Assembly (NCBI RefSeq): GCF_964355755.1
Contig: NC_092670.1
Span: forward strand, 12,587,201 to 12,647,200
Reading direction: 5' to 3'
From: Antedon mediterranea
Taxonomy: Eukaryota; Echinodermata; Crinoidea; Comatulida; Antedonidae
DNA: 60,000 nt
The notes below the pieces were generated by a model. The model searched no databases, had not been told where the DNA came from, and was given only the letters and a program-made list of their open reading frames with translations. Of the stretch, positions 15,701 to 27,700 are shown one piece after another. The stretch's first letter is position 1. The number at the start of each line of letters is the position of its first letter. Position numbers and translations under genes: made by a program.

Positions 15701-18700
15701 TTAGCAATAGCTGAAGAATTTTGTGCTCTTAAAGATTTAGATTGTAAGACTAGAGGTACAAAATTGAGTGCTACTACAGTACTGTAATTACAGTAGTTCG
15801 ACAAAACACAGATTTTAAACAAAAAGAGGTTTGTTGAAGATAAACGGAGGACAAAGGAATTTTAAATGTATTATGTTAATTAAAAAGAAAATAACACCAC
15901 CTATAAAGTAAGTAATATGTCCAAGTGTAAAATGAGACCTCAGTGGTCTGAGGAAAATAATATAAACATCGTTGATCTTACTTTCCTTGAAACTTGGGAG
16001 GGCTGTATTCAAGTAGTTCTACTGCAGAAACTCTCTGTTTTCTGCAGTAATTTGAATACTACCAATTACTTATTATTTACTTTACATTTTACATACTTAA
16101 TATAAAATAATACATTCTGTTTCTTTAAACTTCCTAATAAACTTTTTAGATACATTTTTACTACTATACTAAAAGTCCTACAAAGTTTAAGGATACAGTA
16201 GTTGGTGTAGATAGAAGAGAAGTTTTGTGATAATGAATTAAATAATCAACTATCAATTACAAAAATAAATTTAATTTTAAATATAAAGTTTGGAACAGAA
16301 GTATAAATAATTAATTAAAAAATGTATTTTAATTTATACAACAGACAATCCAGAAAGTTGTAATGTATAATAATATACAGTATATATTATCAGAATTATA
16401 CATCCGCTTGAAAACTTGAAACTAACTCACAGACAGGAACAAAATGGCATACATCAACCAGTACATCCAGATGTACTAAATTAGACTAGATATCAAAAAT
16501 AGAACATCAATTGGTAACACAATCATGGATATAGTTGTGTGAATTACACTTCGATGCGATGATATGCATGGCAGACGACGCAGACAGTTCACGGTACAGT
16601 AGCTGGGATAAAAATAGAAAACAAACATCCGCCTCTTCGCAGAGAATTATTTATTATTGTTTAGATGTAATGTTTACGAGAAAAGATTTTTCTCACTATT
16701 CTGAACATAAATGTTCTCCTAAGATTGTTTAAAATGTGTTTGTATTAAAAGTATATAATAATATAAATTCTCTGCCTCTGTTCCTCATTGGTCAACTTTT
16801 TATAGACAAAAACCAATAAATTTAAGCAAAATTATTTCTACTTCTAAACATTGGTTCTAGGACACCTACCCCCTAGACAGTTACCCCCCGGATGTTTACC
16901 ACCCGGACAACTACCCCCTTAGGACAACTACCCCCGGACAACTACCCCCCGGACAACTACCCCCTTAGGACAACTACCCCCTTAGGATAACAACCCCCCG
17001 GACAACTACCCCCCGGACAACCACCCCCTTAGGACAACTACCCCCTTAGGATAACTACCCCCGGTCAACTACCCCTCGGTCAACTACCCCCCGGTCAACT
17101 ACCCCCCCCCCCCCCATCCAAAAGTAGACAAATATATAGGACCGGTTTCTGTAAAAATGAAATCATCTGTTTTTAACGGGTGTTTCGAAACTAGAGACCC
17201 GAGACCAGAGACCTGACACGAGACCCAATACGAAAAGGGAGACCTATATTTGGGTCTCCCTTTTCGTATATTAGGGTCTCCCTTTTCGTATAGTGTGGTC
17301 TCTCTTTTCGTATAGTGGGGTCTCCCTTTTCTTATAGTGGGTCTCCCTTTTCTTATAGTGGGTCTCCTTTTTCAGATATTTGGGTTTCCCATTTTGTATA
17401 TTTGGGTCTCCCTTTTCGTATATTTAGGTCTCCCTTTTCGTATATTAGGGTCTCCCTTTTCGTATAGTGGGGTCTCCCTTTTCGTATAGTGGGGTCTCCC
17501 TTTTCGTATAGTGGGGTCTCCCTTTTCGTACGTGGGTCTCCCTTTTCGTATATTTAGGTCTCCCTTTTCGTATTGGGTCTCGGGTCTCTGGTCTCGGGTC
17601 TCTAGTTTCGAAACACCCGTTTTTAACCGATTATTCTGTTTAACAGCACGCTAGACCCTAGATGTGCTAGATTTAAAGTACCGTATTTATTGAAAAAACG
17701 GCCTGGGCTGTTTATTGTTTAGGTGGTTTTTAGGTGGACATTTATTGGAAGAAAGTTGTTTATTCAATGGGAGGGGTATAATCTAATGGAAATAGACGCC
17801 GATTATTCCATATGATGTTTCATGGGAGTGACATGGTCACCGTTTATTTGAGGGGAATTTATTTAAAGATCGACGTTTATTCGGTGAGTGGTTATCGAAG
17901 CATTGTCCTGACGCAAAAATTATTATTATTATTAGCGAACCCAGTCTTTACAGTAAATACAGGGAGTACTATATAATACGTTCGACTATCCTATGATCAT
18001 GTGTGACAATCTTCAGTTTATACCAGGCTATATTTATGTTCAATCTTTTACTTTTGTTTACAATAATGAATAGTAATTCGTCATTAAAATATAGTTATTA
18101 ATTCCTATTATACACTGTTGCAGAGTCAGGTTGTTGAATGGTCTGGGTGGTTAGGGTGTTCTAAAGGGATAGTTTTCTGGGTGGTAATTGTCCGGGGGGT
18201 AATTGTCCGGGGGGTAATTGTCCGGGGGGTAATTGTTCCTAGGGGGTAATTGTCCGGGGGGTGATTGTCCTAAGGGGGTTGTTGTCCTAAGGGGGTTGTT
18301 GTCCTAAGGGGGTAGTTGTCCGGGGGGTAGTTGTCCTAAAGGGGTAGTTATCCTAAGGGGGTAGTGGTCCAGGTGGTGGTTGTCCGGGGGGTAGTTGTCC
18401 GGGGGGTAAATGTCCAGGGGGTGAATATCCGGATACGCTAAACATTATCTCTTTTGCGTCACTAAAATATTTCCACTTTATAGTATTTATAACGAATTCT
18501 GAAACCATGTGACTGAATGTATATCATTATGTAGACTAAGGCGAAACAACAGGAATTTGTGGGGAAGCTTATAGGGGCAGAGGGAGAAAGAACTTCTACT
18601 AAACATAGAGTACAAATGCTAAGTCAAACTTTCGGATTTGGTCTGTCAGTCAGAGATTTTTGGGCCAAATTAGAAATTTTGGTTTAATAGCCAAGATATT

Positions 18701-21700
18701 GTACCCACTCATTACACTTGCACTGTGCAGTCATTTTTCCAAACTCTTTATCTATCTATATTATTAATAAGATAATTAAAGAAGTAATCAATTTTTCTCT
18801 TTGAAAAAGTATGGTTATGATAAAACCGAAGTTTCAGATGACTAGACACTTTAAAATAAACCTTCCAAATATACATTACTTGAAATAATAAGGTGCAGTA
18901 TACTTGATATTATAACTGAACTTGTTTACAATTTAATTCAGCTTTGTCAGAATTCTGTCAAAGCCATTTCTGCTACATGCACAAATATTGCATTGGACAC
19001 AGACAAAGTGGAAATATGTTTTTAAAAAGATCTGTAGCGACTGACTATCTGTCACCGAGATAACTCTTGTGGCAATTCTCCTTTAACGATGACAGGTAAG
19101 CAGGTCAAAAAATGTTAACAAGGTATTGTTGATAACTTCAGAAGGAAGAAATAATAAGCAGGGATGATGCATACAAGCAAAAACACTGCATTAGCCAGAA
19201 AATGTACAAGATGGATGGATGAATTTGGAGCTAAAAAATTAGAAAGAACAATAAAGATTCAGCTTAATGCATTGTCCGACTCTAAATGTTAAATGAATGA
19301 AAGTTTAAAAATACAGTGTGCCTTAAAAATTAGCAATCAATACTAGATCCCGAATAACAATCAGTTGTTGACGGCAGTGATAATACAGTATTGTGTACAT
19401 ACACATATATTATGGATGATCTTATAATAATCCTGTGATGTTGCAATGCTTTGCTTGTAAAGTTAAAACAGGTAAAACCTTTTTATTAGTAGAGTACATT
19501 CCAAGCACTTTGGAATTCAAAAAGGTTTCCAAGTGCATTTATTATGTTTGGTAAGTCCATTATATACAAAAACTACTACACTAGTAGTCTGCTAGATCTT
19601 GTAAAACCACTTGCCAAAATGCTATCAAGTCTAGTCTATTTAAGGTGGGTTTACACTAGAGAGTTCTGATCCAGAAATTGGACTACAATCACTTGTATAC
19701 TGTAGTTGAGTCAGCTATACAGGTAAATCTAAAACTTCAAAATAATATTATACAGTAGTATGAATTGGAAAGATAAACTAAATTAATTCCCCAACTCCTA
19801 TTGCTCATTTATTGGGCAAATATCAAACAAAGAAGTCTGTTAAATCTTTAAACTAATAATGAAATATATATTTTTTAAAGCTTTTTTTCAGATTTTAAGT
19901 ATTGTACACTACTGTATATGCAATTTTTTTTTTATGTTTTTTTAAAATACAATGATACTGTAGTCTGCTAACTTCATATCTCTCACACCTGTTTAATGTT
20001 TTACTACCTACAGTACATTTTTTTTTAAAGAATATTGGCAATTAGCCACAGAAAAGTACTGTAAATTGCAATTGCATCTTGAACAAGAAAGCATTCAGCC
20101 ACAGTGTAAACAAGGAGTACCCAGGCTTTGTCCTGTTTGTTTATCATTTACCACTAAAAAAATATAAAATACTTACAATCTAATTTATGCCAAATTACAC
20201 ACAATACAATATTCAAATAAACAAGGTGTGTGGATCGTGACCAACAAAAAATGGTAATTAACTTAAGGATATGGTTTACAAGATAAGATGAAAAAGGTGA
20301 AGGATATTTTATAAAGAGGTATATTAACACACTGGAACCCACTATTAATAAAATGAATTTATGTTGAATTGCAAGAATACAAAGATAGCATTTTACTGTT
20401 TACGCCAACAGGAACGTGACTGGTAGTACTTATTTGTGGTCTATTATCATAATTTATGCAGGATACAGCCTGCCACGCTGGTAACACTACACTGAACCTC
20501 ACGGGTCTGGGATATGTTGAGTACACACTTTCTATGCTACAGGCTTGATATATGATCAGAGACTTGTCAAAATAGATGAGCATTGCTAGGCCAGAAAAGT
20601 GGCAAACACATTATGTTGTTTTTAAAACATAATTCACACCAATATTTTGCTATTTCTACTTCTAGAGTAAAGTTTGCCTTTCATACAATACTTCATCATA
20701 TCAAAGTTAAGACTTAGTACTTCATCACATGCACTACCAAATATTAATCTGGTTGATTACCTCTTAATTTCTCATTCAACTATGTAACTTAGGTCTAGTG
20801 ACCCACCACAGGACACAATTATAAACACGGTTATCTATTTGCAATTAGACTGTTGATGGCATCTTTATGGATCCACAAGGAATTCCATTAGGAATTTATT
20901 ACTAATTTTTAAAATAATATTGCTACCTTTGTTAATATAACAGTGGACATAAAACTTTATATTGCGATGTCCATTTAAGATAAATAGGGTTGCTATGGCC
21001 TAGATTCCTAGTCAGTCTTTGCACAACCAAACTGACTTTGACACACTGTATAACTATATATATCTTTGAATGTGGGGGAACCGTGGGCCAAGGACCAAAA
21101 AATGTATTAAAATGAAAAAAAAACCAGGAATACGTAGCCCAAAAACAACCAAAATAGTTTCACTATTAAAGGTATACAGTAATTTAGACTTGCATAATAA
21201 AAGAAAACACTCGTTTTTAAATTGACAAATTTGCTTCAGAAATCTGTCCAGCAAATTAAGCTAATATTTACTCAAATTCCAAGTACCACAGTTGTACATC
21301 CGTAGCACAATTCTATGTACCGCCAATATTTGAACCAACGTTAAAATGTAAACACAACTATTGTTGGGTATTATTACTTGTAAGAAGCCTCAAGTGACTA
21401 ACAGACAGTAGAATGGTTGGTTTACTCAGTGCAATGAAAGAAAAGACACCTTGGTTTTAGTGATCCAGTCCACTGAGTAATGTTGGCTAATACTAGTTAT
21501 GTCTATATCATCCTATAGGTCTTATAGCAAAAAGGCCCATTTACACTAGAACAACGATCAATGATAAATATGAATTTTTTTATACATTTACCTTTACTTA
21601 TTACACTTACATTACAGTACTAACTTTGTGATATTTACCAGGCTAATGCAAGTGTACCCTTCAGTACAGTACAGATTGTCTTTTTTTTTTTGTAGAAGAT

Positions 21701-24700
21701 TCAAAGAAACTTTGCCATTTATAAATAGTTGTTTTCCTAAACAAAGGTTGCTGCTGCAAATTAGAAATTTTAGTTAAAACAACATCTGAGAAACCTTGTG
21801 GAGAGAGTTACGACTTCAAACTACTTTTGTTGAAATGATGAGTTAATGCTGTGTAGCTGTTTGTGTGACATTTTAAATACAGTGATTATTAAAACGGGGA
21901 ACAAAGATTGAAGGATATGAAAATAACAAATATTTAATTCTGCCATTCAAGTTGAAAATAAACGTTGGCCACCTGAAATAACAGTCTTTAAAACATTCTC
22001 AATTTAAATGATTTTGCAAATTATAGGACTAACACCTAGTCTGTACTATAAATAAACCTTTTTAAAATGTGCAGTATTATTTTGTTAAATTGATTTTTAA
22101 TATAACAACAACACGCCTAAGAACATAGCAAACATCTTGACATAAGTACCTACTGTCAGAGATGACTAACATAAAGATGTCTATACCAACAATTATTTTG
22201 TGGATGACAAGCGTTAGTCATTGTTAATATACAGTAGACCATAGCAACAGACGTACAAATAGAAAAAATTTGTGGAAACGTACTTTAAATAGTTTATTGT
22301 TATATATTATTGGTTTGCTGGTTTGGGAGTCAGTTATATATAGAACTCTCATTAAGGGGTCAACTTCAATAAGGACCCAACAAAGTGTCTCCTTAATGGG
22401 GATGTCTCCTTAATATGGGCTAGCTTTAGTGTTAAACTATTACGGGCTAGCTTTAGTGTTAAACTATTACGGGCTAGCTTTATTGTTAAACTATTACGGG
22501 CTAGCTTTCGTGTTAAACTATTACGGGCTAGCTTTAGTGTTAAACTATTACGGGCTAGCTTTAGTGTTAAACTATTACGGGCTAGCTTTAGTGTTAAACT
22601 ATTACGGCCTAGCTTTAGTGTTAAACTATTACGGGCTAGCTTTAGTGTTTACCTCTATCTAGGTTGCTTTACAGGAAAATACCCCATTAATAGGGGTCTC
22701 CCTGATTAGGGATTATATTGTTATGATATAAGAGTTGTGTACAGTAATTAAACCCTCATAGTGGGTACCCCCCAGTATAAAGAAAAAAAATATATAATCC
22801 ACATGCCTAAGAGTCCTAGTCCGAGTCATACAGTAGATTATGAGGTTGAGCTAGTTAAAAATGATGTGTAGCTAGAGAAGACCTATGTTTATTAAGCGGC
22901 TGAGTGATGTTGGATAATGATAATTATCTAGATAACAAAAACGTACTTTGTATCAGCTATTTGTTTAGCACTTTATTCTTGCCTATAAATGTAACGATAC
23001 AGTTCTGAAACACTACCAAATGTGGGCATTAAAAGGCCATCACATAACTTGTCTGTAATAGTAGTATAAGAAAAAGATTATAAGGGTACTATATTACAGA
23101 ATAATTGTTCAGGTCACTAATATTTTATTCTGATTAATAGAGTATCATTTTCTGAGTAGGATGCCACATTCCGTATCTTACATTAATTCAAAAAACTTTT
23201 AACATTTCCAAGTTGGTATATGGTTCAATATTTTCACAAGAAAGTATTCTGTGATAAGCGGAGGTGGGCAGGAAAAAATGTGGGATATTTTAGACTTTAA
23301 ATTATGGTTGTAAGAGAGACCTCAATTGCATTGAGTCTTGCACCAAAGTAAATGAGGTATGCATATTGTACAATCTGTTTTTTTGTAGCAACACTTATGC
23401 TTTTGACACCCATCGCTAGACATCCTTTTTTTTTCAAATATGACAAAACATTTTTAATTATTATAAATAAGATTAACATAATAATTGTTTTCACTATTGC
23501 TTTACCAGAAAACACAACATTCCACCACAATCATTTTCTGCCTACTAGTGTATACAGTAGGTAGACATAATCCATTAAAGTCATATAGCTAGCTAGGGTA
23601 GGGTTCAAGGCTATGATAGCATCTCACAGTGCCAGTTCTTACATACAGCTCCACGTGCCATTGTTGACATTCAGCCTACTGACCTGGCTAGGCTAACAAA
23701 ATCAAAAGAAAGTTTTATAACTTTACCCCCTATCTATTTTATTGTATACTAATTAAGTATTTTTCTACATTTGTTAAGCTTGCACCACGGGGTTGGCCAG
23801 TTCTTCATTTTAACCAAAAATAAACAAGACCAAACCAAGAAACCCTACACATTTACCCACTAGTACAGTATACTGAACTACTACTTATTAAGTTTTTATT
23901 ATTTGTAGGCCTGAAAGAAATTATTGCCCATAGTTGTAAAAATTTAGTTAAGTATAATTTATGTAAAAGGGGCTGGACTTGATTAGTGTTTACACTATTT
24001 TCTAGCTCCTTCCTTATGTTTTAAAATTTAATATTATTTATCATTGTAAAAAAACATTGGAAAATAAAGTTGAAGTTGACTACTAGGCCTAGACCTACGT
24101 ACCTGAGCTTCTTTGGGCTGTAAAACATCAAGCTGTTTGGGGCCTAGTCTGCTAGGCAGGCTATACTAGCACTAGGCCTAGACCTAGCCTACTACCTAGT
24201 ACTACTACCTAGGCCTCTAGGCCTACTAGAGTAGAGGCCTAAGCCATAAAAATAAAACAGATGCAAACAATACAAATTAAATATCATACTTTTTATATTA
24301 TACAGCTACTTTATTATTATTCCTTGATGTATGAGCAACCACATCGCAAAGCTATTTGTTTCTGTAGGTTAATCTAAAGCAAAGGATAACTTCTATTCAG
24401 ACTAACTTACCACGCTGCCATTTTGAAAAGAGTTATTTTTAGTATATTTTGGAAGAAACCATTTTGCTTAAAACGATCGTCCGTAATATTTTATTTCTTA
24501 TTATCAATGCACATAGTTCTGTACTCATTTTACCAATATTATGTAAATGTTTATTATTATTATTATTCAACTTTGAGTACAGGTTAAACTAAATTATTTT
24601 GTTGACTGAAATTTAATTAAAGATATACCCCATGGTAAAATCGGTACAACCTGTAAACAATGAACCAATAGCAGGCGAGCATCTGTGACTAATGTTGTTA

Positions 24701-27700
24701 TACTGTACTGCTATCCGACGGATGCAATTTTCATTATCATTTTTCTTTATTAAATGTATTTAAATGATCTGTAATAATTCATCGAATGCAAATACATTGT
24801 AGAAATGGAATGAAATTGATGAACTTAAGAATAATAATTGGTTTTGATTGTTTAAGTATTATTTTTGAGTATTACTCTTTTTTTAAAGTAATTAGCCTTA
24901 TGAATCAACTCAGTCCGTTATCTTACACTTCAAAGCAATCAATTTAATGAAATGTAATGTTTTCATTTACGTGATATTATTATTGATTAGGCAACAAAAT
25001 CAGAAGATCCAATCCACTTCAACAACAACAAAAATCTGCATAGATCAAACGAAAACTAAACATCACTAAACACAAGATGAGATGATAATATGAATATGCT
25101 CATTAGTGTACATGTCTGAATAATGGTACAGTCCAATTTCAATTATTATAATGACTAACCCGATTAACTTAGCGAATCGTTAAATTATAGCCTGTTTATT
25201 TAATCTACGAATAGGCCTAGATATCGGTTTTTTTACGAGCCAAAGATGATGTGTGTTCATGCTATGGTAAATCATACGAACAAGAAAGAAATGAATAAAT
25301 ATAATAAGGACACCAATGACAACACCAAGCAAAGCAAAGGGTCTTAACAATTTCAGACGACAAATCATCGTTGTTAAATTTAGATTGTTTCTTGTCAAGA
25401 TTTTTTGTCACGATAAAAAAAATAAAAACACAACAATTACACACCAATGGAAGAAGTTTAAGACAGGAAAGAAACTATGATGGATAAATTTGAAAACGCA
25501 CACCAGTACCACTAGACAAATAATTAATTAACCTCAATTTCAATTGCCATGTTTTCATTTCACAGTCAGTCGACCAGTGTTGCTGAGTAGTTATCTTTGA
25601 GTTCGTTTAAACTCAGCCTCTGCGGTGGAGAAGACAATGGTGAAGAAAAGAAACACATTTTTTTTTTCAGATTTATTTATAACTATACATACTTGCATTT
25701 ATACGTACCAAATGCATAAATATTTGTACATTTTTAAACAATACTGTAACAGCAAAATATAAAACCGTCATCAATAATTTGTACCGATGATCAATTTACG
25801 TCGGTCAGTTTGCTAGCGTGTCCCGAATTAATTTAGGTGTTATTTATTTAGTTTATTTATTTTCCGTAAGGATTATCTGTTGCATCCTAAACTACGCACA
25901 GTGCATGCAGTGATCGTTTTTTTTTTACGAATTGTCTTGTCTTAAAATTTTGCAACGACCTATAGCATATGATATACCTATACACCAATTTCGTCGATTC
26001 CTCCAGGTTCAGGTAGCAACCCATGGCTAATTTTCATAGACTTGGGCCTGTATTTTAGTTGCGAGGGAAAAAATCGAAATTAATTTTACGGAGGTACGAC
26101 GACTTGGGACAGATGACGTAACGCTAAAGATCGTCGCAAATCGTGTTTTTTTTTCTTTCCGTAATTCCTACAGCAACAAGACTGGAATATATAATATGAC
26201 GTAGTAGATATTCTTCCCAAAATTATGCATTTTTAACAACGAATTATATACTTCAAAATTGTATTCATATATGAATAATATTTTATAAAATGTAACTTAC
26301 CCATACGGAGATTGAACAAGTACTGGTGACTGAAACGATCGTGGATATACATCTGAAAAATTAATGGAAAACATGTAACATGTAATGTTAATAGCCAATT
26401 CTCGGTCGTACGTAGATTTAGTATCATAGGCAATTGTGTAATTCAGGTATGAATCACATGTGACCTTCGCCTGTATCATAATAAGCCATAAGCATAACAT
26501 TAAGGTAACACAGTGTCACATGTGATACATGTCACACTGTATTACTTTTTAAATTATTATTGAATAATAGAGGGAAAAGAAGGGGAAGATAAAAATAAAC
26601 GAACAGAAAGAAAAAAAATGACATGAAGTTTAAATCCTCTGCCATGACGGGATTATTGGTTAACAATGCACTCAATGCCATGAAGTTTCCCAATTCATTA
26701 TAGGTATTCCTTGTCTTTTTTTTCCAAATTATTATTACCAAATTGAAAAACATCTTGGTGGAAAACCAGAGTCATACACATTAAAGATTTTATGTTTAGC
26801 TTCAACAGTTCAGTTTCACTGTTACAACAACAAACATTAGCCAGATGTTTTCAAACCATTGGACTTGATTTTAAACATAAAAATGTCTTTTCTGATTGAA
26901 ATTGCGATGAAAAACATTCGTGTTATAAACATAAAGGTCGTGTCATTTATATATAATAAAAATGTAAAATCTACTTGGACGGATATGGGGAAGACCTATG
27001 TAAATATTGATGGCCTTTTCGGGGTAAATTATAGTTGAAACATTTAAATTGTATAACTCTGTATAACGTCCCACACATCAATCACTACTTTTGGCAGTAA
27101 CTGTTGTTTCTCGTATAGTAAGTGTATCTCTCTTTCCAGAGTGCAGTATCTTTATAAAGTGTCATTTTAATCCATAAGGGCGGGTTCAAAGCCTGTAAGC
27201 TATATACCTGTATGATACTCACTGGCTGTTGTTGGGTTGTTTCTTGGTTTTGCTCCTAGGAAGGCTAGGTTCACGTTAGCTTTCCTCCCGTCGATTATTG
27301 GATTTGGATCTTTGCAGGCTGCGGCTGCTGATTCTTTCGTTGACATCGTAACCTTAAAAAAGAAGAAAGAAAAAGAGATATTCAGCCAAAAGATGATATA
27401 CTATAATAGTAAGCCTTAATCAACTATCATAATACTGGTGATAATGTATATGAAGAAAATAAGAAAATATTTATATATTATTAGTCATGATATCTTGTTA
27501 ATGATTTAAACTTGAACAGTTGTTTGGTACAGGCCTACATCTAACAACCTCATCGATCGCATGTTATTTTATCCAACAGTTACTAACTATAATATTTATT
27601 GCAAAAGGGAGGCCTGTCTAGAAGTTGGGAGTTTACAACTAAAGAGCAAATGCCTTAGCTCAATGTCTGATTTCATAATGTTATCTTTAAAGATAGGCTA

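Larger units (their letters stand above)
754..26300 (-). other. Intron 3 of the RBM24-like gene (25.5 kb, phase 2)
   Basis: Bounded by GTAAGT (26300-26295) and a pyrimidine-rich TTTTTACAG acceptor. It is about 43% of the window and holds the SINE near 2.1 kb, the 44-bp array (8.35 kb), a tRNA-like copy (13.1 kb), the foldback with nested MITE (16.9-18.4 kb), the 27-bp array (22.4 kb) and an AGGCCT cluster (24.1 kb). The stretches 2200-8340, 8790-12920, 13130-16850, 18440-22330, 22730-24060 and 24250-26290 show no coding exon I can support; they are AT-rich with many TACAGTA/TACTGTA words. Short perfect hairpins occur at 7463-7482 (ACCCGCCC/GGGCGGGT) and 14720-14741 (GGGAGTTGT/ACAACTCCC). Confidence 0.85.

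Noticed and set aside
15529-15822. 97-codon minus-strand frame
   Set aside because: Reasonable composition but no splice context, domain or neighbour; most likely chance in AT-rich intron.
24405-24432. Alternative first exon of the RBM24-like gene (CAAAATGGCAGCGTG|GTAAGT)
   Set aside because: Joined to exon 4 in its required phase it gives TG|A, an immediate stop, so it cannot start a coding isoform.
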